Assembly (NCBI RefSeq): GCF_009761395.1
Contig: NZ_LEKN01000013.1
Span: forward strand, 310,001-374,000
DNA: 64,000 bases
Origin: Ursidibacter maritimus
GTDB taxonomy: Bacteria > Pseudomonadota > Gammaproteobacteria > Enterobacterales > Pasteurellaceae
Reading direction: 5' to 3'
In this document: piece after piece, positions 47,990 through 57,091 of the stretch
How positions within the stretch are numbered: the stretch's first letter is position 1
Layout: each line of letters opens with the position of its first letter
The notes under the pieces: generated by a model
Seen by the model: the letters and a program-made list of their open reading frames with translations, nothing else
Databases searched by the model: none
Told to the model about the DNA's origin: nothing
Made by a program: the position numbers and the translations under genes

Positions 47990-48784
47990 TTACAAGTGAG
48001 AATTATTCTTATCATTGAGGTGGATTATAAACCAAAGTTGGTTTAATTTCACGACTTCAGGTAAATATTGATTAATCTTTGCCATACAAGCGGTTGGATC
48101 AAGCTCAGAGTTTGCAAAATAAGCGTTAAAAAAGACCGCTTGTTGCTGTTCTGAAAGCGGATTGGCATTTAAAAATAACGCTAATTCCAATGCAGGATCA
48201 GATATTGCACTGTATTCCCAATCAATTAACCAGAGCTGATCTTCTTGCTCAATCAGGTTTGCCAAGTGAATATCGTGGTGGCAAATTGCCAACGCTAGCG
48301 GTTCAATATTTGGAAAAGGCGGTTTAAAAGAAAGCTGTTTTTGTTCGGTGGTCGATAGTTGCTCCCACAAAAATTGACAACGTTCAGATAACGATAATCT
48401 TGCAGATTTTGGATAATATCTGACCGCTTGTAAGTCAAACTGGTGTAGTTTTGCGAGCTGCTGCGCCAATTTATTTAACACATTGCTCGAAAATTGCGGT
48501 GGGGTTGAGCCATCAATCCATTCTAAAATCAATGCGTGTTCATCACAATAAAGGGGTTTAGGGGAGAGATTTAGTGGTGCGATCCAGTTTAGCAAATCGG
48601 ATTCTTGCTGATAATTAACGCCATAATTCGTTGCACGCTGGCTTTGGGTACGAAGTACATAGCGTTCATTATTTTCAAGGGTTATCATTTGGCTACAAGC
48701 GGTAAGTCCTGCTAAAGATTGTAAGGATCTCACCGCTTGTTGTCGATTTCTTGTGAGCCAAGCTAATGAATTAGCGATTTCCAC
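47990..48784 (-). CDS. thiK: thiamine kinase / choline-kinase-like protein ThiK
   Basis: A kinase of the APH/choline kinase fold. Brenner motif CHHDIHLANLI (catalytic Asp) and metal-binding IDWEYSAISDPALELA are present. The hinT-ycfL-thiK order matches E. coli hinT-ycfL-lpoB-thiK, so thiamine kinase is favoured, though choline kinase (LicA-like) is possible. Start uncertain: the frame opens at a TTG (48814); I use a GTG at 48784, giving 264 residues and a 14-base overlap with ycfL. The last eight residues (NDKNNSHL) are encoded by a Fur-box-like sequence, suggesting the original C-terminus has been replaced. The gene holds five uptake signals, an unusual density. Confidence 0.75.
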   Translation of the reverse strand: MEIANSLAWLTRNRQQAVRSLQSLAGLTACSQMITLENNERYVLRTQSQRATNYGVNYQQESDLLNWIAPLNLSPKPLYCDEHALILEWIDGSTPPQFSSNVLNKLAQQLAKLHQFDLQAVRYYPKSARLSLSERCQFLWEQLSTTEQKQLSFKPPFPNIEPLALAICHHDIHLANLIEQEDQLWLIDWEYSAISDPALELALFLNANPLSEQQQAVFFNAYFANSELDPTACMAKINQYLPEVVKLNQLWFIIHLNDKNNSHL

Positions 48785-49145
48785 GCAAGTAAACCCGATA
48801 ATTAACACTTTCAACCGTTGGTGGTGTTAGATGCCACTCGGTTTTAGCTTGCGGTGCTAACCAAAAGTTGAGCCATTGTGTTTTATCATTAGCATCAAAC
48901 GTTTGCGTTACGCCATCTTTGTCATACCAAAATAATTTGTACCATACGTTTATATTATTTGGTGTTTGATTGGTTACAGTGAGCAACTTCGGTTTAGCCT
49001 CAACACGAATATGTTGTGCAATTTGAGCTTCTACATTCACAATGGGCGTTGTACCCTTTGGAAGATAACTCGGCGGATTATTTGCACAAGCCGTTAAAAC
49101 CAATGCAAATAGACAAGGTAGCCAAAACGATCTCAATTTTTTCAT
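48771..49145 (-). CDS. ycfL: YcfL-family (DUF1425) lipoprotein
   Basis: A 124-residue lipoprotein: signal peptide MKKLRSFWLPCLFALVL, lipobox LTAC-A (Cys20). The mature part fits DUF1425 (VTNQTPNNINVWYKLFWYDKDG at ~60-80 in part). Function unknown. Between hinT and thiK, as in E. coli; lpoB, which should sit between ycfL and thiK, is missing. Confidence 0.8.
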   Translation of the reverse strand: MKKLRSFWLPCLFALVLTACANNPPSYLPKGTTPIVNVEAQIAQHIRVEAKPKLLTVTNQTPNNINVWYKLFWYDKDGVTQTFDANDKTQWLNFWLAPQAKTEWHLTPPTVESVNYRVYLRGNR

Positions 49146-49146
49146 C

Positions 49147-49506
49147 TTATTTTGCCAACATTTTGCCTAACGGTTCACCACCAACAAGGTGTAAATGGAT
49201 ATGGAATACTTCTTGCCCACCATGTTGGTTACAATTCATAATCAAGCGATAGCCGTTTTCCGCAATCCCTTCTTCCTTAGCGATTTTAGCCGCAACAGTA
49301 AATAAACGCCCCATTGTAATTTCATCATCGGTCGTTAAATGATTCACTGTTGGGATAAATTTATTTGGCACAATCAAAATATGCGTTGGTGCTTGCGGAG
49401 CAATATCACGAAATGCAGTCACTAATTCATCTTGATAAACAATGGCAGCTGGAATTTCTTTACGGATAATTTTACTGAAAATAGTTTCTTCGTAGTTGGT
49501 TAGCAT
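49147..49506 (-). CDS. hinT: HinT purine nucleoside phosphoramidase
   Basis: A 119-residue HIT-family hydrolase. The histidine triad HIHLHLVGG (~101-109) is intact, with [19 protein letters not shown] at the N-terminus. Start AAGGAAACATTATG. First gene of hinT-ycfL-thiK, one base before ycfL. Confidence 0.96.
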   Translation of the reverse strand: MLTNYEETIFSKIIRKEIPAAIVYQDELVTAFRDIAPQAPTHILIVPNKFIPTVNHLTTDDEITMGRLFTVAAKIAKEEGIAENGYRLIMNCNQHGGQEVFHIHLHLVGGEPLGKMLAK

Positions 49507-49530
49507 AATGTTTCCTTATATCGATGTTGT

Positions 49531-49593
49531 AAGCGGTAGAATTTTCCAACTTTTTTGCAAAATTTGCAAAGTTTTCTGCACATCTAACCGCTT
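49531..49593 (-). terminator. uptake-signal dyad between the methyltransferase gene and hinT
   Basis: AAGCGGTAGA / TCTAACCGCTT near-perfect arms 40 bases apart, eight bases after the stop at 49601. Confidence 0.5.
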
Positions 49594-49600
49594 GTATTGA

Positions 49601-50044
49601 TTACCACAGCCAACGTGGAACTTTTTGGCTATATTCTTGATAAATTTTCCCAAATTTCTGTGCCAAAATTCGCTCTTCTGGCTTAATCTGAAAACGAGTG
49701 ATGTAGGTGATAAATCCCCATACGACAAGCAATGCAAGCACATTTTCCAACCAAAATGTCCAAGCCAATAATAAACAGACTAACCCTAAATACATCGGAT
49801 TTCGGGTAAAGCGATAAATGCCTTCTCTTGTTAAAGTTGATGTTTTGTTGGGATCAAGCGGGTTAATTGTGGTTTTATTTTTCCAAAAAGCCCACAAAGC
49901 ACAGAGATCAACCACAACCCCAAAACTAAAGCAGATCACCGCCAAACAGAGATACACAGAATTAGGCTCTGCATAGTTTGGTAAAAAATAGATAATCACT
50001 GCACAAATAAATGCAACTAATGGCGGAGGGAGTTTGAGTTCCAT
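49601..50044 (-). CDS. isoprenylcysteine carboxyl methyltransferase-like membrane protein
   Basis: A 147-residue membrane protein, four hydrophobic segments, with the ICMT/PEMT motif GIYRFTRNPMYLGLV (~88-102) and the C-terminal KPEERILAQKFGKIYQEYSQKVPRW-type ending that contacts SAM. Bacterial members methylate unknown small molecules or lipids. Substrate unknown. Separated from dxs by 218 bases. Confidence 0.8.
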   Translation of the reverse strand: MELKLPPPLVAFICAVIIYFLPNYAEPNSVYLCLAVICFSFGVVVDLCALWAFWKNKTTINPLDPNKTSTLTREGIYRFTRNPMYLGLVCLLLAWTFWLENVLALLVVWGFITYITRFQIKPEERILAQKFGKIYQEYSQKVPRWLW

Positions 50045-50262
50045 ATTTTAATCTCACTAAATCAATCTTGGAATTATGCTGTTTTCATTGATTTAATGCT
50101 AGTGATTTATCTATTTATGAAATTCGTGCATTAATGCCAAAATTGCTTGTTGGCGGTTTGCTGGCAAATGACGAAAATATTTCAACATCAATACTTATCT
50201 GAGAAAGGCTTTCTCTCCAAATCTAATACGGAACCCAGTGGATCTGTTTTAAGCTCTTTTTA
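50045..50262. other. 218-base gap between the methyltransferase gene and dxs
   Basis: No convincing gene. It contains a 25-codon minus-strand frame (50111-50188) with no good ribosome site. The promoter of the methyltransferase gene must lie here. Confidence 0.4.
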
Positions 50263-52116
50263 TTATTGATTCAGTGAATTTTGAATCTTACTTGCAATTT
50301 CTTCCGCCGTTAAACCTAACTCTGCATAGGCTTCAGCTTGGGTGGCTTGTGGGATAAAGAAATCCGGAATACCTAACATCATAAGCGGTTTGATTTTACC
50401 AATTTTTTGCAAATATTCATTAACTGCACTACCAGCACCGCCTTGAATTGCATTTTCTTCAAGCGTAACAAGTAACTGGTGGCTATCGGCAAGTTCTGCA
50501 ATTATCTTTTCATCGAATGGCTTAACGAAACGCATATCGACAAGCGTATAATTCTGCTGTTCTGCGACTTGTTTGGCTTCGTTGAGTAGTGTGCCAAAAT
50601 TCAGGATAGCCACTTTTTCCCCTTGTCTTAATAGGTTAGCTTTACCAATTTCCAAGGACTGTAGTGGTTGTAATTCCACGCCTTGAGCATTACCACGAGG
50701 ATAGCGAATGGCACTTGGCGTATTCATTTTATAAGCAGTATAGAGCATCTGACGCATCTCATTTTCATCACTTGGCGTCATAATGGTCATATTTGGAATA
50801 CAACGCATAAAACTTAAATCAAATGCACCTTGATGGGTTTGACCATCTGCACCGACAATACCAGCTCGGTCAATCGCAAAAATAACAGGAAGATTTTGGA
50901 TCGAAACATCGTGAATAAGTTGATCGTAAGCACGTTGTAGGAAACTCGAATAGATTGCTACAACAGGTTTATAACCTGCAATCGCTAAACCAGCTGCAAA
51001 CGTAACGGCGTGTTGTTCTGCAATAGCGACATCAAAATATTGTTCAGGAAAACGCTTAGAAAATTCCACCATTCCAGAACCTTCACGCATTGCAGGGGTA
51101 ATGCCAATCAGTTTTGGATCTTGTTCTGCCATTTCACATAACCAATTTCCGAAAATGTTCGAATAGGTTGGTGCGGATTTTACTTGAGGTAACTTACCGC
51201 TTGTGTGGTCAAATTTAGGCACACCGTGAAAGCCAATAGGATCTTGTTCTGCAGGCGTATAGCCTTTTCCTTTTTTGGTTTTAATATGTAGGAATTGTGG
51301 ACCAGACATATTACGCATATTTTTTAGCGTACTGATTAGCTCATCAATATCGTGTCCGTCAATAGGGCCGATATAGTTAAAACCTAAGGTTTCAAACATC
51401 GTACCGACAGGCGAAACAAAGCCTTTCATATGTTCTTCGGTTTTGCGCACAAATTCTTTGATTGGTGGTAAGCCTGATAATAATTTTTTACCACCTTCAC
51501 GTAAAGTCCCATAGAGCGAACCAGTAAATAAGCGAGCAAGATGGTTATTTAACGCCCCAACATTCTCAGAAATAGACATTTCGTTATCGTTGAGAATAAC
51601 CAACATATCGGTATGTAATGAGCCTGCGTGGTTAATTGCTTCAAATGCCATTCCAGCAGTAATCGCACCATCTCCGATAACACAAACGGTTTTACGCCCT
51701 GCATTTTCTTTTTCAGCAGCAACGGCAATCCCTAAGCCTGCACTGATAGATGTTGATGAATGGCCAACACTTAATACGTCATAAAGACTTTCTTCACGCC
51801 AAGGGAATGGGTGTAAGCCGTCTTTTTGGCGAATAGTGTGCATTTGATCTCGGCGACCAGTTAAAATTTTATGTGGGTAGGCTTGATGACCAACGTCCCA
51901 AATCAGTTGGTCAAATGGGGTCTGATAAACATAATGCAGAGCCACTGTCAATTCAACAACACCTAAACCAGACGCTAAATGACCACTTGTTTGACTGACA
52001 GATTCAAGTAAATAAGCTCTGAGTTCATCGCATAGTGCGTGAAGTTTTTCTTTGGGTAATAAACGCAAATCTTCAGGTGAGTTAATTTGCGTAAGTAAAG
52101 GATAGTTTTTCTGCAT
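50263..52116 (-). CDS. dxs: 1-deoxy-D-xylulose-5-phosphate synthase
   Basis: A 617-residue thiamine diphosphate enzyme, first step of the MEP isoprenoid pathway. ThDP motif [18 protein letters not shown] (~150-167, cofactor GDG...N), transketolase pyrimidine domain ([20 protein letters not shown], ~369) and the Dxs-type [15 protein letters not shown] (~417) are present. Unlike E. coli, ispA and xseB do not precede it. Confidence 0.98.
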   Translation of the reverse strand: MQKNYPLLTQINSPEDLRLLPKEKLHALCDELRAYLLESVSQTSGHLASGLGVVELTVALHYVYQTPFDQLIWDVGHQAYPHKILTGRRDQMHTIRQKDGLHPFPWREESLYDVLSVGHSSTSISAGLGIAVAAEKENAGRKTVCVIGDGAITAGMAFEAINHAGSLHTDMLVILNDNEMSISENVGALNNHLARLFTGSLYGTLREGGKKLLSGLPPIKEFVRKTEEHMKGFVSPVGTMFETLGFNYIGPIDGHDIDELISTLKNMRNMSGPQFLHIKTKKGKGYTPAEQDPIGFHGVPKFDHTSGKLPQVKSAPTYSNIFGNWLCEMAEQDPKLIGITPAMREGSGMVEFSKRFPEQYFDVAIAEQHAVTFAAGLAIAGYKPVVAIYSSFLQRAYDQLIHDVSIQNLPVIFAIDRAGIVGADGQTHQGAFDLSFMRCIPNMTIMTPSDENEMRQMLYTAYKMNTPSAIRYPRGNAQGVELQPLQSLEIGKANLLRQGEKVAILNFGTLLNEAKQVAEQQNYTLVDMRFVKPFDEKIIAELADSHQLLVTLEENAIQGGAGSAVNEYLQKIGKIKPLMMLGIPDFFIPQATQAEAYAELGLTAEEIASKIQNSLNQ

Positions 52117-52181
52117 AATTTATCTTTATAGTTAGTCTGATGGTTATGCTATCAAAATAATCATCAATAATAGGTATAAAT

Positions 52182-52994
52182 TTAGGCTTTTAGCTCATCA
52201 GTTAGGGTTGGCTGAATGCTGTTTAAAATCTCTTTTACAACACGTCCGTTTCCTGCAACGATATTGCCTGATTTCAAGTAATCTGTACCACCAACAAAGT
52301 TTGTGACTAAAGCACCCGCTTCACGAGCAATTAAGTCTCCAGCGGCAGAGTCCCAAGGTTTCAAACCAATTTCAAAATAACCATCAATTCTACCTGATGC
52401 AACATAGGCAAGGTCTAACGCAGCTGAACCTGTACGGCGGAAATCCGCTACACCGTTATTCATTAATGCTTCAATCATATTCAAATGAGCATTACGATGT
52501 TTTGCAACTTTAAATGGGAAACCTGTGGCTAATACGCTACCGTTTAGATCACGACGCTCATTATCAATGCGTAAACGGAATTCATTTAATTTTGCACCTT
52601 CACCACGCACAGCTGTAAATAATTCATTGCGGATAGGATCGTAAACAACACCCACTTCGGTACGACCATTCACACGAATAGCAATTGAAACGGAGAAATG
52701 TGGGAAACGTTTAACAAAATTGGTTGTGCCATCTAATGGATCAATCACCCATTGAATATCGTTATTTTCGCCAGCAATAACGCCTGATTCTTCGCCCACA
52801 ATAGCGTGTTCAGGGTAAGATTTTCGGATAACTTCAATAATGGCTTCTTCTGCGGCTTTATCCACAGAAGTCACATAATCATTTGTGCCTTTATTAGAAA
52901 CTTGAGTATCTTGAGGGGCTAACTCATAGCCTTTAGCAATAATATTGCCTGCTTTTCGTGCTGCACGAATAGCGATATTTAACATTGGATTCAT
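52182..52994 (-). CDS. suhB: inositol-1-monophosphatase SuhB
   Basis: A 270-residue phosphatase, also a component of rRNA transcription antitermination complexes in E. coli. Metal-binding motifs VGEESG (~65-70), DPLDGTTNF (~84-92) and the C-terminal KPWDSAAGDLIAREAG (~210-225). GGTGGAATT precedes the ATG. The reading direction and 65-base gap suggest possible read-through into dxs. Confidence 0.95.
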   Translation of the reverse strand: MNPMLNIAIRAARKAGNIIAKGYELAPQDTQVSNKGTNDYVTSVDKAAEEAIIEVIRKSYPEHAIVGEESGVIAGENNDIQWVIDPLDGTTNFVKRFPHFSVSIAIRVNGRTEVGVVYDPIRNELFTAVRGEGAKLNEFRLRIDNERRDLNGSVLATGFPFKVAKHRNAHLNMIEALMNNGVADFRRTGSAALDLAYVASGRIDGYFEIGLKPWDSAAGDLIAREAGALVTNFVGGTDYLKSGNIVAGNGRVVKEILNSIQPTLTDELKA

Positions 52995-53139
52995 AATTCC
53001 ACCAGATTTTAAAGAACATATATAAAAAGAGTTGAATTATAGTGAAAGTTAAACAATTGGGCAAATAAAAAAGCCTATAATGACAAGTCGCTAATCTGTT
53101 ATACTGAGTTTAATTTTATTGCCTATACGGAACAGTTTT

Positions 53140-54213
53140 ATGAATAACAAATTTCAAACTAAATCACCGCGTTTCAAAAGTATTGAAGAGCGTCGCGAAC
53201 CGACTTTCAAATCGACAAGAACAGATAAAAATACTCATCGAGATACTCGTAACACTCAAGAAAAAAGAGAAAGACGTAATGAGGAGTTTCGCAGGAATGA
53301 ACGTGGCGATGACAGAAAGCCTAAGTTTGAACGTAGTGTTACTCCCAATTACGACATTTACCCAACAGAAGGTAAAAGAGCCAGCGGGGAAGGTTCAGTA
53401 AAAATCAGCGTAAAAGGAGGAAGTCGTTCTACGGAGAAAAAAACAGGCCCACTTTCACCTAGAGCCCCTGAGAAAATTCGTAATAATCGAGCCACAGAAA
53501 TGAAAGTTTATGGCGAAAATGCGTGCCACACTTTATTTCAACAACGTCCAGATGCAATTGTTCGTTTATGGGCGACTGTTGAAGGTGCAAAGAAAGCTGG
53601 AGAACTACTGAGTTACTTAGCGGAACAGAAAAAGGCTTATCACGTTGTTGATAGTGAAGAAATGGAACGTGTAACAGGGACTGAACATCACGGCGGCATT
53701 TGTTTACTGGCAAAAAAATCTACGCCATTTTCGTTGGAAGGTTACCTACAAATCGCTCGTCAGCGTGATTGCTTAGTCTTATTAGACGGGGTGAATAATG
53801 CACAAAATGTGGGTGGCATTATGCGAACCTGTGCATTTTATGGCGTAAAAGGCATTATTGTGGAACAAAATGATATTCTTAATTCAAGTAATGCAGCACG
53901 AGTTGCAGAAGGCGGATTAGAGTTTGTCCACCCATTAGAAACTAAACATAGGCAAATTGCTTTAGCACAATTACGCAATGCAGGTTATCAAATTGTCCAT
54001 TTAACTCGTCAAAAACAAGCTCAATCGTTATCTAAAACAGTTTTGAATGAAAAAATTGTATTTGTGCTGAGTGAAGTTGTGGCAAATGATATGGAGTATC
54101 CAGAAGATACTAATGTGCAACTCTCATTTGCGAACCCGTTAAACAGTGGGTTAAATGTTGCGGTAAATACGGGGATTCTTCTCGCACAGTGGTATCAGAG
54201 TCATATTCTATAA
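53140..54213 (+). CDS. yfiF: TrmH/SpoU-family RNA methyltransferase, YfiF-like
   Basis: A 357-residue SPOUT methyltransferase. The first ~110 residues are very basic and polar (Arg/Lys/Glu rich). An L30e-like substrate-binding domain follows (~125-200), then the SpoU domain with NAQNVGGIMRTCAFYG (~222-237) and ANPLNSGLNVAVNTGILL (~330). Best match in E. coli is YfiF, whose target is not firmly known. ATG at 53140 is preferred to an earlier in-frame codon. Confidence 0.85.
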   Translation: MNNKFQTKSPRFKSIEERREPTFKSTRTDKNTHRDTRNTQEKRERRNEEFRRNERGDDRKPKFERSVTPNYDIYPTEGKRASGEGSVKISVKGGSRSTEKKTGPLSPRAPEKIRNNRATEMKVYGENACHTLFQQRPDAIVRLWATVEGAKKAGELLSYLAEQKKAYHVVDSEEMERVTGTEHHGGICLLAKKSTPFSLEGYLQIARQRDCLVLLDGVNNAQNVGGIMRTCAFYGVKGIIVEQNDILNSSNAARVAEGGLEFVHPLETKHRQIALAQLRNAGYQIVHLTRQKQAQSLSKTVLNEKIVFVLSEVVANDMEYPEDTNVQLSFANPLNSGLNVAVNTGILLAQWYQSHIL

Positions 54214-54235
54214 GAGCTAACAAATTACTCAAGAA

Positions 54236-54277
54236 AAGCGGTAGGAAATGCAAAAAAATTTGCAAATCCTACCGCTT
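54236..54277. terminator. bidirectional uptake-signal dyad terminator
   Basis: AAGCGGTAGGA / TCCTACCGCTT 11-bp perfect arms with inner TGCAAA/TTTGCA pairing, between convergent genes. Confidence 0.7.
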
Positions 54278-54289
54278 ATTTTCACTATT

Positions 54290-55660
54290 TTAGGCTAAGT
54301 TGAGTTCAACCTTCATTCTCTCAAAATAGTTTCGAGTTTCTGCGATAACGATATGGCGTAAGCTAATTAACGCAATCAAATTCGGAAATGCCATTAGACC
54401 ATTTACAATATCAGCAATTGTCCAAATCGTATTCAGGTGAATAAAAGGTGCAACGGCTATCAATGCGATAAAAGCAATCCGATAGAATTTAATCCCTTTG
54501 GTTCGTCCTCCAACAAGATAGACAAAACAACGTTCGCCATAATAGCACCATCCCAAAATGGTGGTAAAAGCAAAGAAAATCAAACCAATAGTTACAATAA
54601 TCGCACCGACAGAACTAAATAGCCCTTGGGAAAATGCTAGATTAGTTAATTCAGCACCTTGAGCTGCCCCTTTCCACGCTCCTGTTAGCACGATAACGAG
54701 GCCTGTCATTGTACAGACGATGATGGTATCTAAGAATGTACCCGTCATAGAGATAAGCCCTTGTCGTACTGGCTCTTTGGTTTGTGCAGCAGCAGCGGCA
54801 ATGGGGGCGCTGCCAAGCCCTGCTTCATTGGAGAAGATGCCACGAGCAACACCTGCTTGAATAGCTTGCATTACGCTAAAACCGACTACGCCACCGATAG
54901 CGGATTCAGGGTTGAAAGCCGAATGAACAATAAAAATCAGTGTGTCAGGAATTTTATCCGCATTGATGGAGAGAACAAGTATTGATGCCGCCACATAAGC
55001 AATTGCCATAAAAGGCACAATCACACTTGCGATTTTAGAGATGCGTTGTACACCGCCCAACGTAATTGCTGCCACAATAAGTGTCAAAACAACAGTTGTG
55101 AGCAAAATCGGAAAATCAAAAGTATCGTGCAAAGCCGTTGTAATACCGTTTACTTGTGGGAATGTTCCAATACCAAAGAGTGCCACCATTACCCCAAAAA
55201 ATGCGAAGGTTTTTGCTAACCATTTCCACTGCTTGCCCATTCCTAGCTCAATGTAATACATTGGGCCCCCAGCGATAAATCCATCTTTATCTTTGGTTCG
55301 GAATTTTACCGCTAACAAACATTCCGCATATTTTGTCGCCATTCCAAATAAGGCGATTAGCCACATCCAAAAAATTGCCCCAGGTCCACCAGTTTGAATG
55401 GCAGTCGCAACGCCCACAATGTTACCTGTGCCGATGGTTGCAGCAAGGGCAGTTGAGAGTGCTGCAAAAGCAGAAATATCCCCTGACTGATTGTTCCCTT
55501 TTTCTCGAGTGAACATATAGGCAAAGGCTTTAGGTAGATGAATAAATTGTAAAAATCTGAGTTTCAGAGTGAAGTAAATTCCCACCCCAGAAATCAGTAA
55601 AAGTAAGGGAATACCCCAAACGAAGCTATTGATTGTATTAAGAATTTGGTCGATTGACAT
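54290..55660 (-). CDS. alanine/glycine:cation symporter (AGCS family)
   Basis: A 456-residue inner-membrane transporter, ~ten hydrophobic segments, with the family motif GTGNIVGVATAI (~95) and GIFSNEAGLGSAPIAAAA (~285). AGCS proteins import alanine or glycine with Na+. GAGGAA six bases before the ATG at 55660 sets the start. A tandem glycine riboswitch in the 5' leader suggests glycine is a main substrate. Confidence 0.93.
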   Translation of the reverse strand: MSIDQILNTINSFVWGIPLLLLISGVGIYFTLKLRFLQFIHLPKAFAYMFTREKGNNQSGDISAFAALSTALAATIGTGNIVGVATAIQTGGPGAIFWMWLIALFGMATKYAECLLAVKFRTKDKDGFIAGGPMYYIELGMGKQWKWLAKTFAFFGVMVALFGIGTFPQVNGITTALHDTFDFPILLTTVVLTLIVAAITLGGVQRISKIASVIVPFMAIAYVAASILVLSINADKIPDTLIFIVHSAFNPESAIGGVVGFSVMQAIQAGVARGIFSNEAGLGSAPIAAAAAQTKEPVRQGLISMTGTFLDTIIVCTMTGLVIVLTGAWKGAAQGAELTNLAFSQGLFSSVGAIIVTIGLIFFAFTTILGWCYYGERCFVYLVGGRTKGIKFYRIAFIALIAVAPFIHLNTIWTIADIVNGLMAFPNLIALISLRHIVIAETRNYFERMKVELNLA

Positions 55661-55712
55661 TGAAAGTTCCTCGTAAAACGATTTACAAGGAAAGAAAAGC
55701 AATGAAAGCAAC

Positions 55713-55755
55713 AAGCGGTAACATTTCGCAAAAAATTTGCAAAATCGTACCGCTT
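55713..55755 (-). promoter_or_regulatory. hairpin between glycine riboswitch and symporter gene
   Basis: Uptake-signal dyad AAGCGGTA / TACCGCTT with inner TTTGC/GCAAA pairs. It sits between the aptamers and the coding start, so it may be the riboswitch expression platform, though its T tract is interrupted. Confidence 0.45.
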
Positions 55756-55807
55756 ATTGATATATCACTATACGCGATATTATCACGTTAGGTATCTGAT
55801 AGGTTAC

Positions 55808-55990
55808 TTTTCTCCCCTGTCCTTTTGCCTGAGCGTTTCACGGCTTGTGCCACTTGCGCCTTCGGCGTCCATTTTCCGTTTCTATTTCTTTACGGACTGG
55901 ATCTCTCCAAGGGTTCGTCCAATAGCTGTCCTCGCTGTCGCACCTGAAAGAGTTTACCTCGTCGGTGTGGGGCTCCCCCACTCTCCAGCT
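55808..55990 (-). ncRNA. tandem glycine riboswitch
   Basis: Minus-strand leader with two gcvT-motif aptamers in series. Aptamer 1 (~55990-55925) has GGAGAG, CCGACGAGGTAAA, CTTTCAGGT and GAGGACAG. Aptamer 2 (~55910-55810) has GGAGAG, CGCCGAAGGCGCAAG, CTCAGGCAAA and AGGACAG. The two are joined by a short linker typical of cooperative tandem switches. It precedes an AGCS symporter, a known context for this class in Haemophilus and relatives. Confidence 0.92.
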
Positions 55991-56154
55991 ATCTTCATCC
56001 GAACGTCTTTTTTACTAAAAAAGCGTGCCGAATTTTAGCAATTCTTCAAGGGACGTCAAAGAGTCTGCGTCAAGAAACTGCTAAAAATTTGATTTGGCTA
56101 TAAGAATAGTTCAAAATAGAAACAATATTTCATTTACTATATTTGGGAGAAAAT

Positions 56155-57072
56155 ATGAAAAAACAGCTTGGTTTATTATCAATTGGGGCATTATTACTGG
56201 TTGGTTGCGGTGAGAAAGATCATCAATACTACTTGGAAAATGTAGATAAAGCACAAGAAAAAGTTAAAGAATGTAAAGCTGAAGTCCAAAAGCTTTTAAA
56301 GGAAAAAAATAAAGAAAAACTAGTGGAACTGGCAGCAAATAAAGAATGTAATGCGGCTGATTCTGCGTTAAAAGAGCATCGGAAACAGGAATTAGAAAAG
56401 CAACGTCTCGAAAAAGAGAATGCTCGTAAGGAATTATTAGAAAAAATTCGTAAAGACTTGGATAAGCAATATGGTAATTTGAGTTGGCAAGAAATGGCAG
56501 CTGAATATGTCAATCACGACTGTAACAATGCTAGATCTAGTTCGAGTTGGGAGCAATGTGAAGTTTTGGGTAAACTTTATAATGAGAAAGAAGAACAAGG
56601 AAAAATGGAGTTGAGTAAATTAAGTTTAGAGCAATTATTATCTGAACAGAAAACATATTGCACTAAAGATAGAAGAGTTTTATCTGCTTGTGATATTTGG
56701 CAAAAGGCAACATTGTCAGTGGCAAAACAAGAGTTTGATAAAAAGGACTTTTCCGCATTGAGCCAACAAGAAAAGAATTATTGTGATTACAATTCATCAA
56801 ATTACTTCCTTTGTGCAACGTGGAGAGAAAGTTTTAGAGTAAGCGAGAAAAACATAGTTGATAATTATGTTAAGAACTATGAGTTACTGAAAAAAGACTA
56901 TAATCAATGCGTGGCGTCAATTCAAAATATTGATAATGATGAGAGCAAATCATATGCTATCAAAGCGGAAGAAAGAGAAAGCATAACTTCCAATTATCCT
57001 TGTAGACAGGCTGGTTATGCGAGAAGTTCTCTAGGTTTAGGATATGCTGATTTCAAAACCTTAATGGAATAG
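56155..57072 (+). CDS. EexN-like lipoprotein with coiled coil
   Basis: A 305-residue lipoprotein: signal peptide MKKQLGLLSIGALLLVG, lipobox VGC (Cys18). The start of the mature protein, HQYYLENVDKAQEKVKECK followed by KECNAAD, matches the pattern of EexN/TrbK entry-exclusion lipoproteins (xYYxxNxxxAxxKxxEC...CxNA). A Lys/Glu-rich coiled coil (~75-115) and a cysteine-rich C-terminal region of unknown fold (eight or more Cys) follow. No conjugation genes are nearby, so a real entry-exclusion role is doubtful. GGGAG before the ATG at 56155. Confidence 0.65.
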   Translation: MKKQLGLLSIGALLLVGCGEKDHQYYLENVDKAQEKVKECKAEVQKLLKEKNKEKLVELAANKECNAADSALKEHRKQELEKQRLEKENARKELLEKIRKDLDKQYGNLSWQEMAAEYVNHDCNNARSSSSWEQCEVLGKLYNEKEEQGKMELSKLSLEQLLSEQKTYCTKDRRVLSACDIWQKATLSVAKQEFDKKDFSALSQQEKNYCDYNSSNYFLCATWRESFRVSEKNIVDNYVKNYELLKKDYNQCVASIQNIDNDESKSYAIKAEERESITSNYPCRQAGYARSSLGLGYADFKTLME

Positions 57073-57091
57073 GAATACAGATAATCTTTTG

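Noticed and set aside
50111-50188. 25-codon minus-strand frame after dxs
   Set aside because: Too short, no good ribosome site, no recognised motif.
55757-56038. Open frame of 93 codons on the plus strand
   Set aside because: It is the complement of the tandem glycine riboswitch, and codon content follows the RNA motif.
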